DNA of 53,691 nt. Origin: a virus. The notes beneath the pieces were generated by a model. It worked only from the letters and a program-made list of their open reading frames with translations, had not been told where the DNA came from and did no database searches. The translations under genes and the position numbers were made by a program. How positions within the stretch are numbered: position 1 is the first letter of the stretch; each line of letters begins with the position of its first letter. This document shows positions 1-8,532 of this stretch, piece after piece. The DNA is taken from positions 1-53,691 of IMG/VR virus record IMGVR_UViG_3300030430_003901; one strand, given 5' to 3'.

Positions 1-3000
1 CTGTATATGGTGCTGTCATAGATGGAAAGGTATTTTTAAATCCAAAACATCAAAGCATGAATGCTGCCATACACGAGTTTGGTCACATATGGCTAAACAC
101 AGCTAAGACTGCACGACCTGATTTATATAAAAAAGGATTGGAGCTTGTGTCAGATAGTCAGTATATAGATGACATTAAAAATGATAGAGCTTACCAAAGA
201 ATTATAAAGGAAATGGAGAAGGAAGGTAGAAGTCAGGAAATGATAGACAACTTCATAAAAGAAGAAGCATTGGCTACTGCTATAGGGGATAAAGGAGAAG
301 CTTTTGTACTAGCGTCTAAAGAAAGAGGCTTTAAGGTTTGGCTTAAAAAATTATTCAATTACATAAAATCCTTGATGGGTTTATCTAAAAAAACCAAGAA
401 AGATATTACCAACATGACAATGGATGACTTTGTAGAAGGGGTTGTTGTTGATTTGCTTTCAGGAGAACCTGTGTTTGCAGGATTTGAAGCCAATAATTTA
501 GAGAATACATTTCAAATGATGGCTAAGAAAGATGCTACGAAATCTACCATGGCTGACATAATTGAAACAGCACGACAGATGGAAATATCTGATGCTGCAA
601 TAAAATTATATTTAAGAAAACGAGGTTTCAAAGTTGCTGAAATAAATGATGCAATGAAAATTGCCACAGACCTATTTGAAAGTGTGCCTCAAATGTTTGG
701 TAATATAAATGGAGGTATGAGTGTTGGAATGCAGGTGTATGGAAGAGTAATGCAAGAGGTCAATAAGTTTGTTAAGAAAAGAAATACTACTTTGTCAGAA
801 GCAAGAGCTAAAGCTCAAGAGATTCTGAAACAACAACCTGAGTTTCAGGAACTGAATAAAACACTACAAGATGATTTACTTGTTGCCCTAGACAAACAGT
901 TGGGGATTCAAAGAAACATTGAGATTGCCAATGACATCAAGAAAATGAAAGAAAGAACAAGGCAACAAAAACTTGGAGCTAGACAATTAAGTGAATTACA
1001 AAGGGAGATGAAGAATTTTATATTCAAGAATATGCCAAAGACCAAATGGACTTCTCCACAAGTAAAAAAGTTTTTGAATAATATTGCAGACGCTAAGTTC
1101 TATAAAGATTTCTATACTGTAAAACAACCTGATGATATCAGAATGGTTTTGGATAATGTAATCCAAATGATTAACAAGCAAAACACTAGAGATTCATTTA
1201 GTGTTTTTGACAAAATACTTGGGACCAAACTCAAAGTAAAAGCTAGTGCAAGATTCAAAGGAAAGTTTCTACCCAACCTTCAGGATGCTATAAATAAATT
1301 AAAGAACAATATCATAACCACCAACCCAACAAATGAAGAAGATGTAACTGCTATAAACAATAAGATAACAGAACTTAAAAAAGAGTTTGATAAAATTAAA
1401 AACAAGAATGTATATTCAGTAGATGATGAAATTAATCTCGAGACTCTACAAATAGCCATATTGTATAACGAAGCAAGATTGATGGATGACACCAATCCAC
1501 ACAAATCTTCTACATTAGATGAGGCAACCACATTATTAAAAGAACTTTTTGTTCAGGGTCGTCAACAGTTCAAGGCTGATATGGAGCAAAGAAGGGTGAG
1601 ATACAATGAGCTAAAAAGAAAATTATATAAAGATGTTTCAGGGCTTGACAATGACTTTAACGACAAGAAGCAAACCAATGATGCACTTAGAAAACTAAAC
1701 AACACATTAAAAAGGATTGACAACAACACTTTAACTAAGTACGCCACTAAATTAGCTGCTGCATTCAAAAGCTTTTTTACCGGAAATATGGGTATAGATG
1801 TTCTCTCCGAACAAATATCTAGAGAGTCGACTGATATATATAGCACAGAAGCAAACAAGTTAATATACGACCCTATATATAGAGCTAGGCTTGAAAGAGA
1901 TAAAGGTGTGGTTTATATGCAGGATTTAATTCGTTCCAAAATGGAAGAGTATTTTGGTAAAAATTATGAATTGATATTGGATGACTTCAGTAAAGTTACA
2001 ATTGCTTTTGAAGCCAATCCAAAAAGGGCTGCTGAAATAAAACAAAAACTAAAAACCCTTGACAAACAATCCATAGAGTTTCAGGAGCTTACAAACGAAT
2101 TGAGTGATATGACCATTCAACTCACACAAAATCAAATGTATTATATATATAATCAAGGATTAGATACTGCTAACCACCCGGGTCTTCAGAACAATGAATT
2201 GCTACAAGACAGTCAATTTAATTTGAAAGAATTACTAAAACAGATAGATGAAAAATTAGACCCAAGAATAAGAAGATGGGCAGAGTGGCAGGTGCAAGAG
2301 TTTTTCCCTAGTGTATACCCAAGATATAATTCTGTCTATAAGGATATATACCGAACCAATATGCCATGGAACAGTAAGTATGCAGGAAGATTGCAAAGAA
2401 CTTTAGAGCAAGAAGAAGTAGGTATCTTAGATTTGAAAGATATGAATAACAAAAAATATCAAACAAATATTGGTGGTCAATCTACTATAGCAAGGATAAA
2501 TAATGCAGCACCTATACAGTTTGTTGATGGAAACCAACAGTTGAGAAGATATATTCAAGACATGGAAAACTTCAGAGCTTATGCTATACCACTTAGAGAT
2601 GTGAACAAACTTCTGAATGAGAGTCTTATTAAACAAGCAATGAACTACAAAGTTGGGTTTGACATCCATAATATGATTTATCAAAATCTACAAATGGTAG
2701 CCAATCCTTATGGTAAAAGGTCTACAGGACCGGTAGATAAGTTATTTGATAAATTCTTTGACATCACATCAGGGTTATATATATACAAAGCCCTAGCTGC
2801 CAATCCCACAATCATGCTAAAACAGTTTTCTTCTGCTATGGCTTTTGCGGGTTACATAGGTTATAGAAATTGGTTTACTTATGCCACAAAAGAATTAAGA
2901 AATGGAATAGGCACTTGGAATACAACATGGCAAGAAATGTACAAGAACTCGCCTACCTTACAGCAAAGATATACAAGAAGGGATTTCGCTAGAATGTTTG

Positions 3001-4049
3001 AGGGGTATAATCAAAGACCAAGCAAAAGTTTTTTTGATAGGCTTAATGTAAAGATTCCAAAAAGCATCAACGAAAAGTTAAGTCGTAAAAAAATTGACCT
3101 TGCCCGAGTAGTCGATGCAATGATGTGGTTTGTTAAAACAGGAGATAAAGGTGGTGTTATGGGTAGCATACCTGCTTATAGTTATTACAAAGACCAATTC
3201 AAAAAAGACAACCCACAGTCAACTGACAAACAAGCAATAGATTTTGCATTGGATAAAGTGATGAAACAAATAATAACTACTCAGCAAGATTTTGATGCAC
3301 TCAACAGAGACGCATATCAAAACAATAGATATATGAGGTTGTTTCAGTTGTTTACATCCTCGCCTAGAGCTTTGCTAAGGAGAGATATACAAAACATGGT
3401 AGGGTTGTACACTAAGATGATTAAGCTAGACCCAAACGCAGGTAAGGGTACGCTAGGTCAGAACTTAAGAGGTGTGTTTACTTATCACTTGTTGTTACCT
3501 TTGACATTTCAATTCATTGCATCAGGCTTCCCCGGTATAGCACGAGAGTGGAGAGACGAAGATGATTTTGATTTTATTAGGGCAGCTATAGTGGGGACTT
3601 TCAATTCAGCTTTTATAGTCGGTGACCTTTTAACTTATATATTTGATTCGATGTCCAACAAGCCTTGGGCAAAGCCAATACGAAACATACCTATCCTTGA
3701 CCAACTTAAAGCTGTCAATGATGACTACACATTATATAAGAATGCTAAGTCAGAAGCAACTGCAGAGAAATATCAATTCAGAACAATGGTCAAGTTGGCT
3801 GAACTCTTTGGTGTACCTGCTAACAACTTTGCTAAGTTCTATGAGAATTATTCTAAAATAATGTTTGGCGATGTCAAGAGTCCCGGAGAGGCTTTCTTGA
3901 GAATGTTTAACTATTCGGAATATCAAATCTATGGTTACGAAGAGTTAAAACGAAGAGCAAACACAAAGACATCTTCTTCGAGACGAACAAAGAAAAAAAG
4001 AAAAAGATATTCTAAAAAAGAAACAGAAGAATTTGATTGGTTACAGTAA
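1..4049 (+). CDS. Large polyvalent virion protein with metallopeptidase-like motif (5' partial)
   Basis: The frame is open from base 3, so the true start lies before the window; 1348 residues are visible. Near the left edge is HEFGHIW, an HExxH-like zinc metallopeptidase motif (third H a few residues on is not obvious). The rest is long, charged and mostly alpha-helical. Three hydrophobic stretches occur late, near bases 2770-2870, 3480-3540 and 3580-3650, and the C-terminus is a very basic Ser/Arg/Lys tail. Known family behaviour: very large proteins next to ejection genes in podovirus-like phages are packaged and injected, and often carry peptidase domains. If the genome is circular this gene follows the ejection-protein genes at the right end of the window. 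A virion role is inferred; peptidase activity rests on one motif. Confidence 0.7.
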   Translation, partial: VYGAVIDGKVFLNPKHQSMNAAIHEFGHIWLNTAKTARPDLYKKGLELVSDSQYIDDIKNDRAYQRIIKEMEKEGRSQEMIDNFIKEEALATAIGDKGEAFVLASKERGFKVWLKKLFNYIKSLMGLSKKTKKDITNMTMDDFVEGVVVDLLSGEPVFAGFEANNLENTFQMMAKKDATKSTMADIIETARQMEISDAAIKLYLRKRGFKVAEINDAMKIATDLFESVPQMFGNINGGMSVGMQVYGRVMQEVNKFVKKRNTTLSEARAKAQEILKQQPEFQELNKTLQDDLLVALDKQLGIQRNIEIANDIKKMKERTRQQKLGARQLSELQREMKNFIFKNMPKTKWTSPQVKKFLNNIADAKFYKDFYTVKQPDDIRMVLDNVIQMINKQNTRDSFSVFDKILGTKLKVKASARFKGKFLPNLQDAINKLKNNIITTNPTNEEDVTAINNKITELKKEFDKIKNKNVYSVDDEINLETLQIAILYNEARLMDDTNPHKSSTLDEATTLLKELFVQGRQQFKADMEQRRVRYNELKRKLYKDVSGLDNDFNDKKQTNDALRKLNNTLKRIDNNTLTKYATKLAAAFKSFFTGNMGIDVLSEQISRESTDIYSTEANKLIYDPIYRARLERDKGVVYMQDLIRSKMEEYFGKNYELILDDFSKVTIAFEANPKRAAEIKQKLKTLDKQSIEFQELTNELSDMTIQLTQNQMYYIYNQGLDTANHPGLQNNELLQDSQFNLKELLKQIDEKLDPRIRRWAEWQVQEFFPSVYPRYNSVYKDIYRTNMPWNSKYAGRLQRTLEQEEVGILDLKDMNNKKYQTNIGGQSTIARINNAAPIQFVDGNQQLRRYIQDMENFRAYAIPLRDVNKLLNESLIKQAMNYKVGFDIHNMIYQNLQMVANPYGKRSTGPVDKLFDKFFDITSGLYIYKALAANPTIMLKQFSSAMAFAGYIGYRNWFTYATKELRNGIGTWNTTWQEMYKNSPTLQQRYTRRDFARMFEGYNQRPSKSFFDRLNVKIPKSINEKLSRKKIDLARVVDAMMWFVKTGDKGGVMGSIPAYSYYKDQFKKDNPQSTDKQAIDFALDKVMKQIITTQQDFDALNRDAYQNNRYMRLFQLFTSSPRALLRRDIQNMVGLYTKMIKLDPNAGKGTLGQNLRGVFTYHLLLPLTFQFIASGFPGIAREWRDEDDFDFIRAAIVGTFNSAFIVGDLLTYIFDSMSNKPWAKPIRNIPILDQLKAVNDDYTLYKNAKSEATAEKYQFRTMVKLAELFGVPANNFAKFYENYSKIMFGDVKSPGEAFLRMFNYSEYQIYGYEELKRRANTKTSSSRRTKKKRKRYSKKETEEFDWLQ

Positions 4050-4207
4050 TGCCGTTTACAAAAATAGGAAATAATAAAAATCAGAGTCCGAGTGGTAGGA
4101 TATTCACAGACGCACAAGTCAGGTTGTATTATGCTACAGATGGATTCAAAAAAAAATCCCCTAAGAAACCTAGGGGATTAAGACCATCTAAAAGATACGG
4201 AGGTTAA
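4049..4207 (+). CDS. Small basic hypothetical protein (52 aa)
   Basis: ATG overlaps the stop of the preceding gene (TAATG), which implies translational coupling. The product has a polar N-terminus, a YYATDGF segment and a basic KKKSPKKPRG tail ending in RYGG. No family is recognised. Its last codons overlap the stop codon of the oppositely oriented gene downstream by four bases, and its coding sequence contains the terminator of that opposing operon. Confidence 0.6.
   Translation: MPFTKIGNNKNQSPSGRIFTDAQVRLYYATDGFKKKSPKKPRGLRPSKRYGG
4148..4179 (-). terminator. Rho-independent terminator of the leftward early arm
   Basis: On the minus strand a perfect 9-bp stem (core TCCCCTA/TAGGGGA, loop GGTTTCT) is followed by nine T. 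It lies about 25 bases past the stop of the last leftward gene and inside the 52-residue rightward gene. Confidence 0.85.
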
Positions 4208-4653
4208 TATCCTTCTCCTGAAATAATACTTCTTTTGAAATGATAAGCTTTCTCATAGTATGAGTTTGCTCTCCATTGTCCACAGTTCCAACTATCCATG
4301 TGTTTGCCGTTGACAATCGCTGTCAAATGGGATGTGGTTGTTATGATGTATCTGCCCCTTGGTTTAGCAGGGAAGTGTCTAACCTCATAAGTTTTATTAT
4401 TGTCGTTACGCATGGGTCTTCTTTTTACCCATCCATGTGACTCAAGAAATTTTGTATAAGTTTGTTCTTGATTGGGAAGAAACATAGTTTCTTTAGACTT
4501 ATCCAATAGACCATTGAATACTGTTTTATAATCCATGCCTGTTGCGTGTACAATAGCACGGATTACACAGTCGCCTGTCTGAACATTCTTTTTTGTTCTT
4601 TGTTTTTTAGGGAAAATCTTTTCCCTTGGGTTTGATTTTACAAATGTATTCAT
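4204..4653 (-). CDS. Papain-like / C39-like cysteine protease-fold protein
   Basis: 149 residues, the last gene of the leftward arm. Candidate catalytic residues stand in papain-like order: Cys in GDCVIRAI (about residue 29), His in TSHLTAIVNG (about residue 108) and Asp in MDSWNCG (about residue 119). This C-H-D arrangement, with VIRA helix and TAI strand, is typical of small C39-like or related phage cysteine-protease folds. It has its own conserved promoter about 25 bases upstream and a terminator directly downstream, so it can be transcribed alone. Substrate unknown; it could equally be an inactive member of the fold. Confidence 0.5.
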   Translation of the reverse strand: MNTFVKSNPREKIFPKKQRTKKNVQTGDCVIRAIVHATGMDYKTVFNGLLDKSKETMFLPNQEQTYTKFLESHGWVKRRPMRNDNNKTYEVRHFPAKPRGRYIITTTSHLTAIVNGKHMDSWNCGQWRANSYYEKAYHFKRSIISGEGY

Positions 4654-4677
4654 AGTGTTTTGATTTTAAAATTTGAA

Positions 4678-4709
4678 CAAAGATACGAAAAAAATTCGAC
4701 ATATCCAAA
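4678..4709 (-). promoter_or_regulatory. Leftward promoter P1 (extended phage consensus)
   Basis: Minus strand TTTG, 20-base spacer, TATCTTTG: a Bacteroidota-type -33/-7 pair. The spacer starts with an ATATGTCGA block and ends in TCG, as in the promoters at 14.2, 16.5 and 18.8 kb. It drives the papain-like gene. Confidence 0.85.
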
Positions 4710-4722
4710 TCCTTCCTGTTGG

Positions 4723-5136
4723 CTAATAAAATTTGAAGTAACGAAAAGTCTTTTGTTTTGGATAATAAATCATCAGCTCTTGGTCATTGACAGCACCCTC
4801 CCTTGGCTTTCTTCCACCCCATCTTACTTCACCTTTTATCTCTGTTGGTTTGCCATATATAATACCGTCATCACACGCCCATATAATAACAGGATTTAAT
4901 CTCTTGTCACATATCTTTACTACCTTTCTCGCAGCAATCGGTAAAGGATAAGCTTGGCTCAGGGTTTTATATCTACCTTTTACTTCTGCGTATGCAATAA
5001 GACTACCTTCTTTATCATATACTCGGTAATCTACATCATTAGGTCCGAGCTTTTTGAAGGAGCCTTGAAACCTATCTACAAAAAATTGTATTGCCTTCTT
5101 CTCTCTGCTTAAATCTTTTTCTTTTTCAAATCTCAT
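4723..5136 (-). CDS. PD-(D/E)XK nuclease-like protein
   Basis: 137 residues. NDVDYRVYD followed by AYAEVKGRY gives the D...(D/E)xK signature of restriction-type nucleases, with the acidic residue on one strand and EVK on the next. The size fits a single-domain nuclease. It abuts the stop of an HNH nuclease gene, forming a small nuclease cluster. A role in DNA processing or degradation of host DNA is inferred from the fold and position; the exact substrate cannot be read from sequence. Confidence 0.6.
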   Translation of the reverse strand: MRFEKEKDLSREKKAIQFFVDRFQGSFKKLGPNDVDYRVYDKEGSLIAYAEVKGRYKTLSQAYPLPIAARKVVKICDKRLNPVIIWACDDGIIYGKPTEIKGEVRWGGRKPREGAVNDQELMIYYPKQKTFRYFKFY

Positions 5137-5526
5137 TTAATTATAATGTATTTCTGCGTGGCATCTACAACAAAGAACAACGCATTTGTCAATTTCTTTT
5201 TGTATTTTTTTTACTGAATATCCTTTGTGACCTCCATCTCCTATAGCAAATAATTTATTGTCTTGAGGATGATGAAACTGTAAGGCTGAAGAGGTAAAGT
5301 TTGAATGAGTTTTTTTTGAATATCCACATTTTACGCAACTCAAATTTTCTTTATATGAATGTATCCAAGCTCTTGACTTGGCTCTTTTTTCTCTATTGTA
5401 AACAACCTTACAAGGTTTACACAAAGTATCTCTTATAATACTTCCATCTTTTTTTTTATGTCCACTTGCAAAAAAATTATCTTCCCTTTTAAATTTTTTA
5501 CATCGTCTGCATTTTTTATATTTCAT
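5137..5526 (-). CDS. HNH endonuclease
   Basis: 129 residues. N-terminal zinc-binding cysteines (CRRCKKF and CKPC), then CVKCGY, then the HNH core: LQFHHPQ and CRCHAEIHYN at the C-terminus. This is the layout of small phage HNH nucleases, either homing-type or packaging-associated. It is far from the terminase genes, which makes a free-standing homing-type or DNA-degrading nuclease more likely. The start overlaps the end of the upstream 62-residue gene. Confidence 0.8.
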   Translation of the reverse strand: MKYKKCRRCKKFKREDNFFASGHKKKDGSIIRDTLCKPCKVVYNREKRAKSRAWIHSYKENLSCVKCGYSKKTHSNFTSSALQFHHPQDNKLFAIGDGGHKGYSVKKIQKEIDKCVVLCCRCHAEIHYN

Positions 5527-5704
5527 CCTGTAAAGAGTCCGACAACGATTTAAGTTTGATTTGTAATTTATCTATTGCTTCTCTAGTAACAGCATATTCT
5601 TTGTCACAAAGGCTTTCGTAAATTTGGCAATGGTGGTCATTGAACTCATTCATCAAAGCATTGATGTGATGCATTCTTTCCTGCTCAAGTGCCGTTATGA
5701 CCAT
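5516..5704 (-). CDS. Small helical hypothetical protein (62 aa)
   Basis: A short, charged, probably all-helical protein with HHINALMNEFNDHHCQIY and a heptad-like C-terminus. It overlaps the HNH gene by 11 bases, as expected in a tightly packed operon. No family is recognised. Confidence 0.5.
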   Translation of the reverse strand: MVITALEQERMHHINALMNEFNDHHCQIYESLCDKEYAVTREAIDKLQIKLKSLSDSLQDEI

Positions 5705-5745
5705 AATTTTATGTGGATTTGCTACAATTTAGGATTAAATTTTTA

Positions 5746-6180
5746 CTAATCCAATTCTTCGAGCTTCAATTTTTCTTTTAAGTAGTAATTTTCTTCCATC
5801 AAAATCTCTTTTTCTTCACGCAGAATATCATTACTAGCTTGTAATTCTACATATTTTTTTTGCAACTCAGACATAGTCATATCATAAACAGGAGAGTGAT
5901 GATTTTCAAACATAAGTAGGCACGAATCATACTTAGTTTTTAAATCAGGGTCTTGCTTTAAATAACTCGGTGCATTATTTAATAGATATAAAACAGTTGC
6001 ATGATTTTTATTTATTGATTTACCTATTTTGCTTAAGCCAAGTCCTCTGTTTCTTAATATATAACTGTAAACTAATCGTGCATCTACATGAACTCTTGTC
6101 CTTCTTAGGCTAGAAACATCTACTTGAAACTCATTGCTGACTATTTGTTTCAAGTAGTTTATCTTTTCTTCTGTTATCAT
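5746..6180 (-). CDS. DnaA domain IV-like DNA-binding protein with coiled-coil tail
   Basis: 144 residues. The first ~75 resemble the DnaA C-terminal DNA-binding domain: DARLVYSYILRNRGLGLSKI followed by KNHATVLYLL, which corresponds to the DnaA (D/N)H(T/S)TV signature helix-turn-helix. No AAA+ ATPase domain is present. The C-terminal third is a Glu/Lys-rich coiled coil, suggesting dimerisation. A role at the phage or host origin, or as a decoy for DnaA boxes, is inferred. A second protein of this type lies at 13.2-13.5 kb. Confidence 0.65.
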   Translation of the reverse strand: MITEEKINYLKQIVSNEFQVDVSSLRRTRVHVDARLVYSYILRNRGLGLSKIGKSINKNHATVLYLLNNAPSYLKQDPDLKTKYDSCLLMFENHHSPVYDMTMSELQKKYVELQASNDILREEKEILMEENYYLKEKLKLEELD

Positions 6181-6496
6181 TTAATTTAATTGTTAAGTTT
6201 TCATTATAATAATCTAGGTAGTCATCAACATCTATTTCTGCTAAGTCTAAAAGTATGGGTGGCTCTCCTGCTTCCCTAACATACTCACATTCAAAATAAT
6301 ATGGTCGGTTTAATACAGTAGAAACTCCTGCTATTTTTTGTGTCCAATACTCTTTTGACTTTAGTTGGTCTATAGACCTATCAATTTGAGTAGCCACATT
6401 AATACCAAGTTTGCTAGGTAAGTCTCTGATTTTATCAACAAACCAATCATCAACTTCGTAGTGCTTAACCTCCCCTATATATTTCTGTCTTAGCAT
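6131..6496 (-). CDS. Hypothetical protein (121 aa)
   Basis: Acidic, mixed alpha/beta, with PPILLDLAEIDVDDYLDYYN near the C-terminus. No family recognised. The 3' end overlaps the start of the DnaA-like gene by 50 bases in another frame, and its 5' end overlaps the VRR nuclease gene, so the three are translated from one message. Confidence 0.55.
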   Translation of the reverse strand: MLRQKYIGEVKHYEVDDWFVDKIRDLPSKLGINVATQIDRSIDQLKSKEYWTQKIAGVSTVLNRPYYFECEYVREAGEPPILLDLAEIDVDDYLDYYNENLTIKLNDNRRKDKLLETNSQQ

Positions 6497-6704
6497 ATTT
6501 TTTCAATTCTTTAATTCTAAATTTTTGTAACTCAGACACCACACCATCAGGTTTTTTACATTCTACAAATAAAACTTCTGAATCAGGTGGTATAGCAATT
6601 AAATCAGGTATACCATTTTTATTTGTAACAGTTAACTTGATTACATAGTAACCCTCTGCTTCAAGTTCCTTTATTCTTTTCTTCTGTATTTGTTGCTCTG
6701 TCAT
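6465..6704 (-). CDS. VRR-NUC domain nuclease
   Basis: 79 residues, the usual size of stand-alone phage VRR-NUC proteins. GIPDLIAIPP gives the PD motif, LFVECKKPDG gives the (D/E)xK motif, and SELQKFRIKEL is the following conserved Gln helix. The family are PD-(D/E)XK nucleases acting on branched or flapped DNA and are commonly placed beside helicase and primase genes in phages, as here. Confidence 0.8.
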   Translation of the reverse strand: MTEQQIQKKRIKELEAEGYYVIKLTVTNKNGIPDLIAIPPDSEVLFVECKKPDGVVSELQKFRIKELKKYAKTEIYRGG

Positions 6705-6876
6705 TTCTATAATCTAATATAAAACCTATTGCTACAATCACATTCATTCCTACAGAACTTAGCAGTTCATATAGGTCATGGAAGGTGTGAACAGAAAGAT
6801 GTATATGACCCACTACCCAAAAAGGTATTGCTAAATTTTGGCTTATCCATATAAGTAAGAACTTAACAAACCTCAT
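6661..6876 (-). CDS. Small membrane protein (71 aa)
   Basis: Two hydrophobic segments (FVKFLLIWISQNLAIPFWVV and VGMNVIVAIGFIL) separated by a His-rich linker, then a charged tail. Predicted two-helix membrane protein. It starts right after the helicase stop and overlaps the VRR nuclease gene by 44 bases. No family recognised. Confidence 0.55.
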   Translation of the reverse strand: MRFVKFLLIWISQNLAIPFWVVGHIHLSVHTFHDLYELLSSVGMNVIVAIGFILDYRNDRATNTEEKNKGT

Positions 6877-6877
6877 C

Positions 6878-8113
6878 TTACAAAGATAACAAATCCTTTT
6901 TGAAATGATTTACCGTATAATCTTTCTTCTTAACCACAGTCTTGTATATATCTTTTTCAATACCATCCTTAGCAAAAACCCAATAGACATTGTTCTTTAA
7001 CCTTTCTTTAGTGGTCATCCTGTCCCTTGATTGCCAATAGGAAGTAGCAGAAAAGTCTATGTTATAATACACCAAACACTTTGCTTTAGATAAACTAATC
7101 CCCTCCCTCCCACTAACAATCTGTAGGGCAATATTCTTGTCCGTGCTATTGAACTCTTCAAGCTCAGTCGTGAGTGAACCACTAAACACTTCTTTCAAAG
7201 CTTTGTATTCAGCACGGAACTTATAGAATATTGCAATCTTTTTTCCTTTAAAATGCTCTTGGATAAAATGAGCCTTGGTGGAATCAAGTATCATAGAGTT
7301 ACCTGACTCAAACTTAACAGTCCCTGAACACATTTGATGAACCTTACTCATTAATTTTACAGGTGTATCTCCAAGTATGACTTCTTGTATACCCTCTACC
7401 ACTCTGTCTCTTTTCAACATCTTAATATAGTTGTAAGTTTGTGGCATCATTTCAACTTCTAAGATATTTTCCGTAGTCTCTACCTTGAACCCTGCTTCTT
7501 TTTGAGAGTAACTAATAGTATAAGGCTTCATTTCATCTAAGATACTAAGCCTACCCTTAGAGTAATCGTTTATATATAAAGAGTTTATTTTTTTTCGTGT
7601 GACAGAAATATACCTTTGGGCAAACGCATAAAAGTTTTTGAAAGTTTTAAAAGGATTGAGGGGTATACCATACACCTGATGATACATTTGACTATAACTC
7701 TCAGGGGTTGGTGTTCCTGATAACAAACAAACAGCAGGGTCATATTTTTTTATAAAGTCACGGACATCCTTTGCTCTTTTACTTGGCTTAGGGAAAGCAC
7801 CCAATCCATGTGCCTCATCAAGAACTAGAAAATCACATCTACTTATATCAAGTTTATGCATCGACTCGTAGTTAATTATCTTGATAAAAAAATTAGGTTG
7901 TAATAATTCGTAGTCTTTAATTATAGAACTTATTGCTTTTTTCTTGGTTAAGAATACTACATTCTTGTAACCACAGGCTCGTGCTATTCCCAAAGCAGTT
8001 AAAGTTTTACCTGTCCTAACTTCCATGGCTAAGTAAACAAATCTATACTTGTTTACAACCTCTCTACCTTGGTTAATTATTTTCTTTTGGTACGGTCTCC
8101 AATTTAGTTTCAT
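6878..8113 (-). CDS. SF2 (SNF2/DEAH-type) DNA helicase
   Basis: 411 residues. Motif I MEVRTGKTLTA (Walker A), motif II VLDEAHG (Walker B, DEAH), motif III LSGTPTPE. The C-terminal RecA-like lobe contains IVSGREGISLSKAK (motif V type) and YWQSRDRMTTKER (motif VI type). This matches compact phage SNF2-like helicases that remodel DNA during replication or recombination. The start ATG is preceded by the AACACT leader shared by several genes in this arm. Confidence 0.88.
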   Translation of the reverse strand: MKLNWRPYQKKIINQGREVVNKYRFVYLAMEVRTGKTLTALGIARACGYKNVVFLTKKKAISSIIKDYELLQPNFFIKIINYESMHKLDISRCDFLVLDEAHGLGAFPKPSKRAKDVRDFIKKYDPAVCLLSGTPTPESYSQMYHQVYGIPLNPFKTFKNFYAFAQRYISVTRKKINSLYINDYSKGRLSILDEMKPYTISYSQKEAGFKVETTENILEVEMMPQTYNYIKMLKRDRVVEGIQEVILGDTPVKLMSKVHQMCSGTVKFESGNSMILDSTKAHFIQEHFKGKKIAIFYKFRAEYKALKEVFSGSLTTELEEFNSTDKNIALQIVSGREGISLSKAKCLVYYNIDFSATSYWQSRDRMTTKERLKNNVYWVFAKDGIEKDIYKTVVKKKDYTVNHFKKDLLSL

Positions 8114-8318
8114 AGTGTTTTATTGATTTTTTTATTCTTTCTCTAACCTGTCTATCTGAATCATCATCATATAGATATACCTCTATTTCAGTTGCTTTTT
8201 TTCCCCTACCCACTTTTTGTTTTGTGGTTATACTCATAACATTATCTAAAACTCTAAGTTGTTTCAAAGTTTCTTCAATAGAGTAACCTCTGTCTGTGTA
8301 GTCAATTATCTCTTTCAT
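8073..8318 (-). CDS. Hypothetical protein (81 aa)
   Basis: A mixed alpha/beta protein with a predicted strand EIEVYLYDDDSDRQ and a basic helix. It overlaps the helicase start by 41 bases. No family recognised; position between the primase-helicase and SF2 helicase suggests a replication accessory role, but nothing in the sequence proves it. Confidence 0.5.
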   Translation of the reverse strand: MKEIIDYTDRGYSIEETLKQLRVLDNVMSITTKQKVGRGKKATEIEVYLYDDDSDRQVRERIKKSIKHYETKLETVPKENN

Positions 8319-8532
8319 TTAAAAACTTATATATTTTAGTACATTTTTCATACTCTTCCTCACCTGCAAAATAATCACTCATGTCTTTTAATAATTTTTT
8401 AGATATAGGTTTGGATGGATGGTGTATAAAAAAACCGACATTGCCTTTTATTAATTCAGAAGCATCTTTGCCGTTAAGAATAACTTCATAGGAATTTCTA
8501 AACGCCATATCTATTTCTTCATAAAACTCCAT
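8302..8532 (-). CDS. Hypothetical protein (76 aa)
   Basis: A small acidic protein. The ATG overlaps the stop of the primase-helicase gene by one base (TAATG) and its end overlaps the next gene by 17 bases. Predicted helical C-terminus (EEEYEKCTKIYKFLNE). No family recognised. Confidence 0.5.
   Translation of the reverse strand: MEFYEEIDMAFRNSYEVILNGKDASELIKGNVGFFIHHPSKPISKKLLKDMSDYFAGEEEYEKCTKIYKFLNERDN

Noticed and set aside
996-2684. Minus-strand ORFs of 60-100 codons inside the large polyvalent gene and likewise opposite the tail and adhesin genes
   Set aside because: They are mirror frames of strongly coding AT-rich genes, hydrophobic by composition, with no motif, promoter or operon context.
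4762-4775. TCATCAG core-like sequence in the PD-(D/E)XK gene
   Set aside because: Coding, with no GAAA partner and no stems; a chance match.
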